Assembly (NCBI GenBank): GCA_903772945.1
Contig: CAICTM010000128.1
Span: forward strand, 46,321 to 110,320
Source: Seminavis robusta
Taxonomy: Eukaryota; Bacillariophyta; Bacillariophyceae; Naviculales; Naviculaceae
DNA: 64,000 nucleotides
Reading direction: 5' to 3'
Below, piece by piece: positions 30,834-41,387 of the stretch (the stretch's first letter is position 1; every line of letters begins with the position of its first letter). Below the pieces are notes generated by a model that was not told the origin of the DNA, searched no databases, and saw nothing but the letters and a program-made list of their open reading frames with translations. The translations under genes and the position numbers were made by a program.

Positions 30834-32087
30834 ATGGGTTGTCCTCCTGTCTTCTTCTGCAATTATTGTGGCGTGTGCCGGAGCATGCATGCAGAGGTTC
30901 TGGGGACTTGCCCGTTATTAGGGGGTGATCACGTGCTGACACGCTGTGAACCCGCGCCGGACCTTTGCATAAGAAGACGCTGTCGCCCATGTTATCGAAT
31001 GGGCCTCCATTCAATGTAACAGAAATCCAATCGAGGTACACTGCTTCACCAAGCTTGATGTCGAATACATGCTGCTTCTCGTTCACCATCTTGTAGGTGA
31101 TGGGACCTCCATTCTGAAGATTCGGGACAGAGTTTCCACCCAGACCCAAAGTACCAGCACCGTTTACTCCGTTGAAAAGGTAGTTGCCCCATCCAGAGAC
31201 CTCCAAGATGTCCTGTCCGACTTGCATGGCAGCGCTGGAAATGAAGGAGAAGTCGTCGTAGTGCGAACTTCAAGCGCAGGGAAGGGAGTGAATGACGGCT
31301 TACACAATAGGCAAAGAGGGCGATCCAGGGAGAGCTTCTCAAAGGAACGGGATTCCAGATACTCACCGTGAACGGTTGTGGCCAACGATGGAGCCTTCAC
31401 CATGACCAAGTCGCACTGGAGGCAGATTGAGAAGTCGAAGACGAGCAAAATGAGTAGCTGCTAGAACGACATACCTTCCAGCACGCGATCTGTTGTGCCT
31501 GCAGGCTCTATTACCTCTCCGTGGCAGTCAAAAGATTCACCTTTCCAAGTCTGAGGAGAGAGGAGAGTCGAGTCAGTGAGGCGGAGAACGAGTAGGAAGC
31601 GGCTACAACTCATTTGCTGCTCAAAAGGAGCTTACGTTAAGGTGTAGATCGCCCGAAATGTAGGTGGTGCAGCAATCGGTTCCAGTACAATGTGTGCCTT
31701 GGAGCGACCTTCTATTCTTGACGATCACACCTTCAGGCTCCTCGGCGGTACTGTCGTCGTCGGGGGCAAGTTCAAGTTGGTGTTTCTTACGGTTCGGCAC
31801 CCAGCATCCACCAATAAACCATCTTTGATAAATCTTGAGCAAAAATCGTAGGTCACGTCTCTGCCAAGGACTGCGCCTTCGCAGATATCTTTTCCATTCA
31901 CTACTTTGTATCTGTCATAGCACGTACCGAGCCTTTCAGCGGCGGCCAAGAGAGAGCATTCGAGCAACATCATCCATGTGTGCAGATTGCTCGAAAACGA
32001 TGCTTCTTGAGCGAAGACATCGTAGCTTCTGTCCGCTTGGCTGGTCTGAGCCTCTCCAATGCTGGTTGCATTTGCGTCGAGTGCCAT
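30834..32087 (-). pseudogene. Broken VWFD-like secreted-protein gene
   Basis: Good splice sites define minus-strand exons: one ending at 31636, then 31550-31515, 31415-31367 and one from 31267 down. Joined, they read TWKGESFDCHGE then CDLVMVKAPSL, then YDDFSFISSAAMQVGQDILE and GDSVFL, a pattern I associate with VWFD-like modules of diatom surface proteins. The exon at 31267 joins in a frame that is one nucleotide off the conserved reading, so a one-base deletion near 31262 breaks it. A second frame change occurs near 31800 in the upstream exon (32087-31636), and the end beyond GDSVFL diverges. The conserved splice sites suggest recent loss or an error in the sequence. Function unknown; extracellular location inferred from Cys content and family. 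Confidence 0.5.
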
Positions 32088-32779
32088 TCAATGCAACACT
32101 CAGTGGAAGGTCCCCCGCTCTTAGATCATATGCCTGCTAGCTAGTAGTTTGAACCTCTTCCAATGTAGCTGGATCCCACTTGCGCAATGGCACCGTAAAA
32201 GAAACCCCAAAGTGCACCCTGGCAACCGTGACAGAAATCCAGAAGGGCGTCGAATAAACTTTGGTTCTGGATTCTCTTCCCCGAGGGCAAGGATCCATTC
32301 AATGATCCCCGCCCGCTACTAGTCGCAACTTGAAGGATCAAATTGGGGCGGAAGAAATAGGAAGTCAATAGTTGCCCAATGCATGCAAAGGAGGCATTCT
32401 CTTACACCAACAGGCATCAACGTTTGGTGGGTGCTATACTCCGTGAGGCCTTGTCAGGGATCGCAGAAGATTGGATTCTTTGTACCATGTTCTAACCAGG
32501 GAGGCTGCAACTGAACGATCACACCTTCGACTTCAACCCTTTGGGAGGCGGCAATGTCTGAAGTCAACGTATCTGCAGACCAGGCCGATGGCGCAGAATA
32601 TTTTTGAAACGAACTCTTCTGCTTTGAAGAAGTTGCGTGCGCTCATTTTCCCTATACGGGACAGTGCCAAGTCAGGCTACACAAAGGAACACGAATCTCA
32701 CCTCACGATTGTCATGTAAACAGTAACTTACCATGGTCTTAGATTGCTTATTTACACGACTAATCAGACCAAGGACCAC
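32088..32779. other. Intergenic, no gene recognised
   Basis: Short frames only, for example a minus-strand frame at 32141-32368, with no recognisable content. Confidence 0.4.
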
Positions 32780-35725
32780 TTACACACGAGCTATCCCAGG
32801 CTCCTTGTCTTCGCCCGACCCGGACTCATCTTCCTCTTCTTCATCTTCCTCTTCTGCACCTTCCCCTCCACGGTCTTCGTCGTTCTCCGTTCCCTCCTTG
32901 TCATGATCTCCATTGCTCTGTTCATCCTCTGACTCGTCATCATCCACTGGATCACTGCGCCAGCAGAAGAGGCATTTAATAATTTTTATCGCGATATCCA
33001 CCAAGAGCTCTCGAAAGAACTGGAGTGCGATCATAGCGGCAATCGAAGCGCCCGCGGCCAAACCAAGACCTGCTCCATCGATGAACAAAGCGTTTTCCCA
33101 GAAAGTTGCTTCTCGCTGTGAAGGGGCACTGCTGGGGACAGACGACGGGGCTTCCGATGGCATGGCGGTAGGGCGTTCCGTTGGGATGCGTTTGTTTGTT
33201 GGTGCCATCGTCGGTAGATTGCCCCTGGCTTGGCGTAACAATGTTGGAGCTGTTGTGGGGACCAAGGAAGGTCTATCTGTGGGACTCGAGCTTGGGTGCA
33301 TGCTCAATGTGACATCAAGGTTCCGGTATACTTGCCAGGGTGATTCAGTTCCTTTCAGGCTCATGAGATCCAGCGATTCTTTCAGCAATCCAGCGCCAAT
33401 GCCTTGAAGCGCCATCCCCTCCGCCTCGTCAATGATGCCTTGACAATGCTGGAGATCGTCCCCTTCACACAATACTTTGAACGCCCCGGTGGCTACAAAG
33501 CACTTGACATTGTCATTTCCTGGGTCTCCTTCATGTCGAGGGCAATCTATCGAATCCAACGCCGTGATGTTGGCACTTTCTGGCGCCATGTAAGATGATA
33601 CGTTTTGGCCACCTTCTCCTTTGTGCTGAACATCAAATATTGGTTGAATATCTGTTTCCAAGTAGTTTCGGAAAGCTTGTTGCAAGGTCGCCACACCGTT
33701 GGACGACGACGTGTTGTTGGATGCCTGCAGCAGCCTAGCGTTGTTTGTAACGCCACAGTCGTCACCTTGGCAAGATGCCATGAACTCAACAGTGGCAGGA
33801 GCCAAGATAGCTGGACCTCGAGTAGGTTCTTCGGCTTCGGCTTCCCCAATGGCCTGATGGACTGCCCGACAGATGATGTTCTTTCGAATTGCGTCTTGAA
33901 CTAGTTCATCTATTGGATTCTCCGAGTGGAATGCGGAGGTGGACATGATGTATCCTCCTGCAGGCCCATCCGTTGTTGCCAGAGCGTTGTAAGCATTCTT
34001 GATTTGGCTAGGGAGGGCTTCAAAGGGATAGGAGGGAAAGCTCGTCAGCGTCAATTTGTTGATAAATTCTACGAACTCTTCCTTATTGAGATGCTTGTCT
34101 TCATTTGCGTCAACTTGTGCCAGGATACGCTCACACATGTATTCGTCATTTTGGTCAGGGCGCAAGACAGCTCCGGGGATAAGGGAACCGAACTGACCTT
34201 GTGGTCCCAAAGGAGTGCTTGAGCCACCAGGACGATCGTTGGGACCACTTCCTGGTCTGTCAGCCGTGGTAGTGTCGCCATCTGCATTGGGAGGTGGCAT
34301 CCCCGCTCCTGCCCCTGGAATGTTCATTGAGGGACCTATGCCGCTGGTGTCCCCTGAGTCGTCGGCAGTGGTATCTGAGGGATTTCCCAGGTCAACGTCA
34401 CCACCGAGTCTACCGCCGGTTGAAGGAGCCGTCGGAAAACCTGCGCTGGCCGGGTTAGCAGCACTGGAGGGTGCGGCTGCTGGGGAAGTCGTCGGAGCAT
34501 CTGTTGGAGCCGATGTAGGTGACGCAGTCGGAGATACTGTGGCTTCTGTAAGATCGATTGGCAGATCCTCGGGGTCCGATGAATCGTCGTCTTCAATAAG
34601 GGCATCACTAAAGATGGTGGTAGATTTTAGTTCCTGTGATGTCAGGAAGTGAATCTTGCTTTCCATTTGGGCTTTGTTGACGCTGTAGAACGCACTTTGC
34701 TTTTGGGGTGGAGTCTCCCAAACTGCCTGCTTGATAAAATGTTGCATGAGTTGCCCCCCATCTGCGGTCCGTCTTGCCAGGTGATACTTGAGGATGTTCA
34801 GTGGGATTTCGGCGCCATCGTCAAAGAACCCTCTTACTTGAAACGAAACATTCAAGGGAAAGATGGTAGTCCCGTTCGCATCGTACTCCCAATCGACAAC
34901 GGCAAATTCAATGTCCACGTTGTCTGTTTTCAACTCTTCTTGCAAGACTTTACCCATAAAGTCACGAGTCAGTTCCTCTAAATCATGAACCTCTTGTTGT
35001 GTCGGTTCACTTTCCTCCCCATCGAAGAAACCAAAGGATATGTTGGCGAAGAAATTGCCACGTTCCGGGCATTTGACCGACGAGAACTTAAAATCTGCTT
35101 GCTGCACTTGTCCCTTGGTCCATTCGTCCGTCTCTATGGTAACTACGTCAGTGTTATGAAACTGGTTCTGCCCTTCCGGCCATGCCTGTTGTGCATACTT
35201 TTTCAGGAAGAAGCCCCGACTGGACAGTTTTTCATTCATGTCCTGTGGATCTAAAACCTTCCCAGTCTCATCCGTAGCATTGGCAATGAAGGATATAACG
35301 ATTGGAAAGTCTTTCTCATTGCCACCAAAAGACCAGTCTAATACTTCCAACTTGACATCCGTAAATGAGTCCTCTGGCTTGCCCTCCTGCAAAAACATTG
35401 TGTAAAAGTAGTCCATTTGACAAAGCAGCGTCTTGAAGTCCATGTAGGATGGCATTTCAATATCCCCCTCGAACGCAAACCTGAGCGTGTCCCTGGCGTA
35501 TCTCACGCTTCTTGATGAAGGCTCTTGTGATGGTGTTGAACCTAGTGACCGCAGTTGGAGTGCTCGACATGGACGAGTGCTGGACGAAGAAAAATTGCTG
35601 GCACTGGTTCTACATTCTGATCTTTGCATCCCTTCATCCCAACGTGCTGCAGCAGCGGAGATCCACAGGGGAGCATGCGTGAAAGCACCCAGACAGGACG
35701 CCGCCAAGAGGGATCGACCGACCAT
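32780..35725 (-). CDS. Large secreted/membrane protein with repeated domain, EF-hand-like loop and Thr/Pro linkers
   Basis: ATG 35725 is chosen over an in-frame ATG 72 nt upstream because it gives a clean signal peptide (VGRSLLAASCLGAF), for about 981 residues. Two copies of a domain occur in the first third: CQMDYFYTMF, LDWSF and FPIVISF, then FMGKVLQEEL, VDWEY and FPLNVSF. The partial gene at 1-487 has the same pattern. A Pro/Thr/Ser linker (TASPTSAPTDAPT) leads to a central region with one EF-hand-like loop, DANEDKHLNKEEF, that could bind calcium. A second P-T-x-x-P-S linker precedes a membrane helix (LGLAAGASIAAMIALQFF), and the tail is strongly acidic (Asp/Glu/Gly). This gives a type I surface protein with a short cytosolic acidic tail. 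Function unknown. It is divergent from the gene at 36748, with about 1 kb between starts. Confidence 0.8.
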   Translation of the reverse strand: MVGRSLLAASCLGAFTHAPLWISAAAARWDEGMQRSECRTSASNFSSSSTRPCRALQLRSLGSTPSQEPSSRSVRYARDTLRFAFEGDIEMPSYMDFKTLLCQMDYFYTMFLQEGKPEDSFTDVKLEVLDWSFGGNEKDFPIVISFIANATDETGKVLDPQDMNEKLSSRGFFLKKYAQQAWPEGQNQFHNTDVVTIETDEWTKGQVQQADFKFSSVKCPERGNFFANISFGFFDGEESEPTQQEVHDLEELTRDFMGKVLQEELKTDNVDIEFAVVDWEYDANGTTIFPLNVSFQVRGFFDDGAEIPLNILKYHLARRTADGGQLMQHFIKQAVWETPPQKQSAFYSVNKAQMESKIHFLTSQELKSTTIFSDALIEDDDSSDPEDLPIDLTEATVSPTASPTSAPTDAPTTSPAAAPSSAANPASAGFPTAPSTGGRLGGDVDLGNPSDTTADDSGDTSGIGPSMNIPGAGAGMPPPNADGDTTTADRPGSGPNDRPGGSSTPLGPQGQFGSLIPGAVLRPDQNDEYMCERILAQVDANEDKHLNKEEFVEFINKLTLTSFPSYPFEALPSQIKNAYNALATTDGPAGGYIMSTSAFHSENPIDELVQDAIRKNIICRAVHQAIGEAEAEEPTRGPAILAPATVEFMASCQGDDCGVTNNARLLQASNNTSSSNGVATLQQAFRNYLETDIQPIFDVQHKGEGGQNVSSYMAPESANITALDSIDCPRHEGDPGNDNVKCFVATGAFKVLCEGDDLQHCQGIIDEAEGMALQGIGAGLLKESLDLMSLKGTESPWQVYRNLDVTLSMHPSSSPTDRPSLVPTTAPTLLRQARGNLPTMAPTNKRIPTERPTAMPSEAPSSVPSSAPSQREATFWENALFIDGAGLGLAAGASIAAMIALQFFRELLVDIAIKIIKCLFCWRSDPVDDDESEDEQSNGDHDKEGTENDEDRGGEGAEEEDEEEEDESGSGEDKEPGIARV

Positions 35726-36747
35726 GTTAATTGGCGACAATAATCCCTGATGCAATGATGCAATTCTATGGTTGACGTCTCCCTCGCTGCCCCTCAATTA
35801 AGAAATGCTTGTGCAAGTTACATCAACGGTCTTTGCTGTGTTGCACCTTCTGTGGACGAGATCCCGTTGCTCGGGTGAAGCGGAAGCCACTTTGACTAAG
35901 GCTCTCGGATGATTCAACACACCCTCCATCCGCAGAAATTTGCACGAGAAGAGCAAAATTGTGGCCGAAGATCCAAAAATGACCTTCGTATCTTTGTCTC
36001 TTCAATAAATACCCTTAACGCTAATTTCGTTTTGAACAAAGACAGTTGGGGCAAACTTGCGTCCTTTTGCTGTCACCTCTTCGAGTGCAAAGCAAAGAGG
36101 GAAAGAGCCTTTTATGTCAAGATGACCCAACTGGAGTAGATCTTTGATCGTACGAATGCCAAGAATGTCCAAATATTTATTGGATGTTCTCCGTACTGTA
36201 TCAACACAGAGTTCTGTTGTCAAATCCAGTGAGCTTCCAGTGACATGTGACATTGGTACGGTGGTAGCTACCGGCTACCGTAGCCACATGCACGGGGCAC
36301 TACATGTTCGTGAGAGTGCCAGTCTCACCGTACAACGTGTTGATGCGGCAACCAACCCCACTTCGCTGGAGAGAAACGCTTCCCTGGAGATGAATTGGAA
36401 GTTTAATATGACATGGGGGAGAAAAGATTGCCAAATGGTTGTACTGATAGACAGCTGACAGAACGCCTCACCAAATAGCTGTTGCGTGCATTTGTCACCG
36501 GTGATTGTGCTGGTACTTGTTGGAAGGGAAAGGTTCCCATGACCTTCACTGGAAATCATGGCGGGTCATTGCTAGCTCCCTCCCCGTATTGCTGCATCCA
36601 CCCAACCATCGGCACATGGTCGTCCACCGCAACAGATGACGCCTCGAATCCAATCCATCTCTTCTCACAAAATCAAAATCGAGAGATCAGCAAAGCAAAC
36701 AAAAAGCAAAGACCAAAGCAAACCAATTGCATAAAAATCAAACCAAC
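35726..36747. other. Shared upstream region of two divergent surface-protein genes
   Basis: No gene supported. Open frames at 35909-36139 and 36144-36458 show no motif. The genes starting at 35725 (-) and 36748 (+) are transcribed away from here, so promoters for both should lie inside. No specific site is claimed. Confidence 0.45.
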
Positions 36748-37881
36748 ATGAAGTTCATTACATCCCTCTTGCTGCTCCTCATCCCAGCCTTGGCCGTGGC
36801 TGCTGAAGACTCTGGACGCGACCTCCAGATCACCGACTGGCATGTCACCATCAAAACCCTGCAAGACCAGGGATTCACCTTTGAGACGGGAACTGGTAAT
36901 GGTGCTGCTAGTGCCAATATCAAGATTAAGGTCACTGACTTGTGCCGCAAGGATACAGCCAATCGCCAGGCTGTGGGCCACTGGTTTCCCACAACCAATG
37001 TAACTGGAATTGAAGTTGATCATGGTGGTATTATCAACAACCCCGGTGCAGGCAATGCCGTGGACTTTCGATTCATTGAAGGAATTGCTGGAAACAATCT
37101 GATCTACAGGGATGCTGGTGATGCTGTCAATGCCATTGTGGAGTTCTGTGTCGAGGTTGGACTGTATGATGCGGATACTCTCATTGACTATGCAGAAGTT
37201 CTTCTTACCTACAATGTTAATCTGGTTACCCAAGTTCCTGAGTTGACTGGATACACTGTCACTCAAGCCGAGGACTTTACCGATGCTGAGGACACCAATC
37301 TCAGCTTTGACGGCAGTCTCTTGGCATACTTCTGTGACCCTGACAGCTACACCATTCTTACCAACGATGGTTCTGATGCTGTCACCACTCAAGGAAGTAC
37401 CCTCAACGTTTGCTTCAGGGTTGAAACAGGACAGTTCCAAGTCAAGGATATCATGGAGTTCACTGTCAAGAATGCCGAAGCTGCAGAGCCCTCTCAGCTC
37501 ATTATCACCGAGTCTCAACCTGCCTCTACCATCTTCTCTACCAAGAAGTGTGTTGATGAAGGAAATGACAACAATGTCTGTTTGGTTTCCTTCTTGCTGT
37601 TTGCTGACTTTTATGATTATGAAGCCTTGACCTTGACTGGAGTTGGAAGCATTCTCTTGGAACTTGGAGGAACTGCCACCGGTGGTCGTCGTCGTTTGCG
37701 CAAGAATATCCAGATTGTGGATGGCCACCGCAAGCTTCAGAGTGAGGTGACTGAAACGGTTGATGTCCAGCCCCAGCCCTTTGCAGTTGAGAAGAATAAT
37801 GGTGCAGGATCATCTGCTGAAACTGCCATGGCCTCTCTTGCCGCCTTTGGAGCCATTGCCGGAGCTGCCTTGGCTCTCTAA
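36748..37881 (+). CDS. Secreted, probably GPI-anchored cell-surface protein, 377 aa
   Basis: The ATG at 36748 directly precedes a strong signal peptide (KFITSLLLLLIPALAVAAED). The mature part is acidic, with many Val/Asp/Asn and evenly spaced Cys residues, and beta-rich blocks such as ITDWHVTIKTL, VEFCVEVGLYD and LNVCFRVETGQF, as in diatom wall-associated proteins. Two basic stretches, RRRLRK and GHRKL at about residues 312-328, could be proprotein-convertase-type processing sites. The protein ends with a small-residue stretch and a final hydrophobic tail (MASLAAFGAIAGAALAL) with no charged residues after it, the classic layout of a GPI-attachment signal. Function unknown. The smooth codon use and even the long open antisense frame suggest strong constraint, and probably good expression. 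Confidence 0.82.
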   Translation: MKFITSLLLLLIPALAVAAEDSGRDLQITDWHVTIKTLQDQGFTFETGTGNGAASANIKIKVTDLCRKDTANRQAVGHWFPTTNVTGIEVDHGGIINNPGAGNAVDFRFIEGIAGNNLIYRDAGDAVNAIVEFCVEVGLYDADTLIDYAEVLLTYNVNLVTQVPELTGYTVTQAEDFTDAEDTNLSFDGSLLAYFCDPDSYTILTNDGSDAVTTQGSTLNVCFRVETGQFQVKDIMEFTVKNAEAAEPSQLIITESQPASTIFSTKKCVDEGNDNNVCLVSFLLFADFYDYEALTLTGVGSILLELGGTATGGRRRLRKNIQIVDGHRKLQSEVTETVDVQPQPFAVEKNNGAGSSAETAMASLAAFGAIAGAALAL

Positions 37882-38651
37882 TAATGATGGCAAGCCGCCA
37901 CCACCTCTTGATCAGTTGTGGGCCCCCCCAGGGCACTTGTCAGGCGCTGTAGAACAACGCGACTGAGCATCTGCATGTTTGTGTTCAAAAGTATTACCAC
38001 CATAGAGAGCCATAAAGAAGCAAAGAAAAAATAGATTAGTTTGATAAACCCACGTTCTTAGCCATTCCAGCTATAGATGACTAATCTGAAAGGAAGTATT
38101 GATGCCAAGTAGTACTGTAGTGGGCAAGGGTGCAAGTTTGTTAGCTATTTGGAGCGTACCACCGGCTTTCTATCGTATACGCAGGGTGAATACCTGCCGT
38201 GACGAAATCTGGGTCATTGCTTTGCAGGGCCAATGCAGATAGGGTTAGCTCGTCTATCCTCTACCGTAGCACCCACTTTGAGGCTACATGAAAGTGTGGC
38301 TTTCCGCGGGGATGAGAGGCCTCATGACCTGCTTTGGGTGTTCGATCTGTCAGCCGGAAAACCATGCACAGCCAGCGCTTGGTGCGTTTGGAAGAGCCGT
38401 CGCCAGGAGTTGCCGCACCTGGTACCGTTCCCTGCTTGTCAATCCAAGGGAGAAAAATACCCTGAACGCTAATGAAGTATCTTTCAGTCATTGTATCTTT
38501 CGAACGGTTGTCCCATCGGCAGCCAAGGTTAACTCTGTGAGCTGCTCTGGCTGTCCGAAGAGGATCTGGTTTCTTCCCCTTCACAAATTTCTCACGAGTT
38601 TTTGACTTCGGTGCTACTAGTAGTTGGTCGGCTGCTTCGAACAGAGCCACA
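37882..38651. other. Intergenic between two same-strand genes
   Basis: No gene supported. A minus-strand frame at 38261-38899 overlaps the 5' end of the next gene and has no recognisable content. Confidence 0.4.
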
Positions 38652-40865
38652 ATGATGAAGGTAACGAGTAACAGGCGGAGAAGAAGAACGGGGGAAGTCA
38701 TGGACGAGGCAGAGGAGAGAGACACGTCCAGAATTGGCCAGAGTAGACGAAAGTCAAGTCGACTCAGCCGAGGGAGCCTCCTTTCATGGTTCACTTTGCT
38801 AGTTCTCGCTATTGGCCTGGAGTTGGCGGCAGCGAAGGAGGAACAGCAATCCAACTTTGAATTATCCGAGATTGCCGAGTACTGTTTGGGTCCCAACAAT
38901 GACCACGCCGAGTGCTTTCGTCTGATGCCAGTTCGTTTTCAGGGCGATGATGACGACAGCGAAAATGAGCTTTCTGTCAAAGTCGACAGCTCAGTCGACC
39001 TGGGACGTGTATGCTTGGAGGTTATCGAGACAAACGACGGCGACAAAGAGTTGGAGGTCAGCTACGAACTTGGAGACGGATGGACAATGACAGAAGGCCA
39101 CTTTTGGCTCGGTACGAGTGTCAGCGCTGCCCCATTGATGCTGCATTATACCCATGACGGCGACAACAATGGCAAAGGTGTTGGGCACAAGCTACCTGAT
39201 GCTACCCGTTTCCGTTTCCACACTGATATGGAAAACTTACCCGATCCGAGTCTGCAAACTACCACCTATTGGAACGAAGTTGTGCAAGCTACGAACGAAG
39301 TAGTCTGCCACCCCAGTGGGGATGAGACGCCTGAAGAGACGGGGATGCGTGTCTTTGCAGCCCAGGCCGTCGTGTGGAACCAGGAAGATGACATTCATGT
39401 CAAGACGTTTGCAGCGTTACATCCTGAGAACAGCTTTGCCGCCCTGGAAGATTACTTCATTCTTTGTGCTTGTCCTGGTACCACCGTGGAAACAGCTGAC
39501 GGTGGAGGTGGTGCGCCGAGCGGTGAAGATTTGATGGAACAGATAGAAGAAGAACACAAGGGCGAAAAGTTCTCTCTCAACAACTTGATGCATGCTGAAG
39601 ACGAGCTAGCTGAGACATTGCAGAAGGAAGAGAAGGAGGAAGAGAAACATGAAGAGGAGGGGGAAGAACAGGAAGAGAAGGAGGAACAGGAACAGGAACA
39701 GGAGGAACAAGTACAAGAAAAGAGCAATGAAAACACCACTCCACCCTCTCCAGACTCCAAAGACTTTGACGAAATCCAGGAGGGACACATGGACCATCAC
39801 AGCAGTGACGAAGATGAAGAGAATCACGAGGATGGACCTGTGGTAATGGTCAAAGCCGACGAGCTGGAAGTGACCACATCGTTCATTGTGATAATGCCGG
39901 ACCAGAAACACTATGTGGACATGTTGTTGGACGAAGACGCTCTTCACAAGACGGAGGAGCAGATTGAAGCCTCTCCAGAATTGCACCAAGCTTGGCACAC
40001 TTTTGTGGAGCAGCTCATGAGTGACTTCAACATTCCGTCTGTCAACGCCAGTGAGGCAACCAATCATGCTCGTCGCCGTGATCTGGGAGGACGACGTAGC
40101 CTCAAGGCAGTCAATGTCGAATGGATTGAAGACAGTCCTGATCTGTTTCGGTTCCTCATCACCACACCATGTCCAGCCAATGTCTTGTCAGATCGTCGTA
40201 TTGACATGGGCAGCAGTCCCAAGGACTTGCGTACGGATGGGTCTTCGTCCAAGGCCACCTGCTACAAGGCATTCGGCAAGTACAAGGTGCTGCAATTGGA
40301 AACAGCTGATGGCGACACAGGCGGCAGTGGTAGCGAGGACGAGCCATCGAGCGACTACACTCTGGATGAGGGTAAATCGCGGCAAGAAGTCTGCTACGAA
40401 ATCTTCCATATGACACGACAGGAGCTTGCCAAGCACACCTTTGAGCAAGACTTGCCGGAAGACCTACCCTTTAGTATCTACGGTGGGAAACCGGAATCTT
40501 GTTTGCCAACGGGATATTCCACGACTGTTCCCAGACCAGATGAAGTACCCTCGTTGGACGAAGAAATGCTGCACTTGATGGAAGACCACCGTCATCCTCA
40601 CCGCAAAAAGCAAGCCCTGTACGAGCTGCACAAGGACGATGGAAGCTGGGACATTTTGCGAGTTGCAGAATTTGTCGCATACTTGACAACGTCCATGGTT
40701 ATGATGGGCCTGTGCGTTCTTGTCTATTGTTGGTTCTTACCTAAAATCGACGCCGAAAGTCGTAACCGAGTGACAGACGATTGGAGCCAACCTTCTTTGA
40801 GACCACAACCGATTGTATCACAACGACCGAAAAGCGAAGCAGACTACTTTCCATGGTTAGAGTGA
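38652..40865 (+). CDS. Membrane protein with acidic low-complexity region, 737 aa
   Basis: The N-terminus is strongly basic (RRRRRT, then KSSRLSR), followed by a hydrophobic segment (SLLSWFTLLVLAIGLELAAA, about residues 42-61) that would act as signal anchor or long signal peptide. The next part has conserved-looking Cys and aromatic residues (VCLEVIET, GWTMTEGHFWLGTS) that resemble small beta-domains of diatom secreted proteins, but no family is recognised. Residues about 300-400 are Glu/Lys/Gln-rich and likely coiled coil or disordered. A second helix near the C-terminus (FVAYLTTSMVMMGLCVLVYC) leaves a short basic cytosolic tail. The likely topology is a lumenal or extracellular body held by the C-terminal helix. 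Function unknown. The start codon is one of two adjacent ATGs at 38652. Confidence 0.78.
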   Translation: MMKVTSNRRRRRTGEVMDEAEERDTSRIGQSRRKSSRLSRGSLLSWFTLLVLAIGLELAAAKEEQQSNFELSEIAEYCLGPNNDHAECFRLMPVRFQGDDDDSENELSVKVDSSVDLGRVCLEVIETNDGDKELEVSYELGDGWTMTEGHFWLGTSVSAAPLMLHYTHDGDNNGKGVGHKLPDATRFRFHTDMENLPDPSLQTTTYWNEVVQATNEVVCHPSGDETPEETGMRVFAAQAVVWNQEDDIHVKTFAALHPENSFAALEDYFILCACPGTTVETADGGGGAPSGEDLMEQIEEEHKGEKFSLNNLMHAEDELAETLQKEEKEEEKHEEEGEEQEEKEEQEQEQEEQVQEKSNENTTPPSPDSKDFDEIQEGHMDHHSSDEDEENHEDGPVVMVKADELEVTTSFIVIMPDQKHYVDMLLDEDALHKTEEQIEASPELHQAWHTFVEQLMSDFNIPSVNASEATNHARRRDLGGRRSLKAVNVEWIEDSPDLFRFLITTPCPANVLSDRRIDMGSSPKDLRTDGSSSKATCYKAFGKYKVLQLETADGDTGGSGSEDEPSSDYTLDEGKSRQEVCYEIFHMTRQELAKHTFEQDLPEDLPFSIYGGKPESCLPTGYSTTVPRPDEVPSLDEEMLHLMEDHRHPHRKKQALYELHKDDGSWDILRVAEFVAYLTTSMVMMGLCVLVYCWFLPKIDAESRNRVTDDWSQPSLRPQPIVSQRPKSEADYFPWLE

Positions 40866-41387
40866 TCTTCTTGTTCATTGTTCACCATCCGCGGGACCGA
40901 TACATTTCCAACAAGCCGGTACGGCTAATAGTCGTAGATTTTTTTGCGTTTGTTTCTGAGCTCTGGACGCACCCAACCGGAGGGTATGTAGATAGCTGAG
41001 CCCCGGTCCAAAAGCTGGAAATACAAGTCTGGACTGCAGTGCCTGGAGTGGACGGACCCACAATAGGAACTGCCTGCATTACGTTGCATGAAATCTTTTA
41101 TATGAATTACTTTTTTTCTGTTTTTTCTTAATCGTTGTATTGGAATCTTGTGCATTCTATGTATTTCAATAAGCTGGACCAACGTTGGATGCTTTCACTG
41201 GTACAGACTTCTTGGGTTCCTCGCTACTCTAGCTAGCGCTTGGCTTTTTCCGTTCTCAAACAATCTGACACATTGAGGAGAAGGCAAACAAAGGAATATA
41301 TATTTGCCCCCTCTTGATTTTAGTTGGTTGCTTGGTTGCTTGCTTCTTGGTGGATCTGTTCTGGTCGTACGGATATCGTTTCTCTGT
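40866..41387. other. Intergenic between convergent genes
   Basis: No gene seen. The 3' ends of the genes at 38652 (+) and 43097 (-) face each other here. Confidence 0.45.

Noticed and set aside
36673-37728. Open minus-strand frame of 351 codons opposite the GPI-like protein gene
   Set aside because: No motif or signal peptide. The plus strand has signal peptide, Cys pattern and GPI-like tail. Long antisense frames are expected where codon use is biased.
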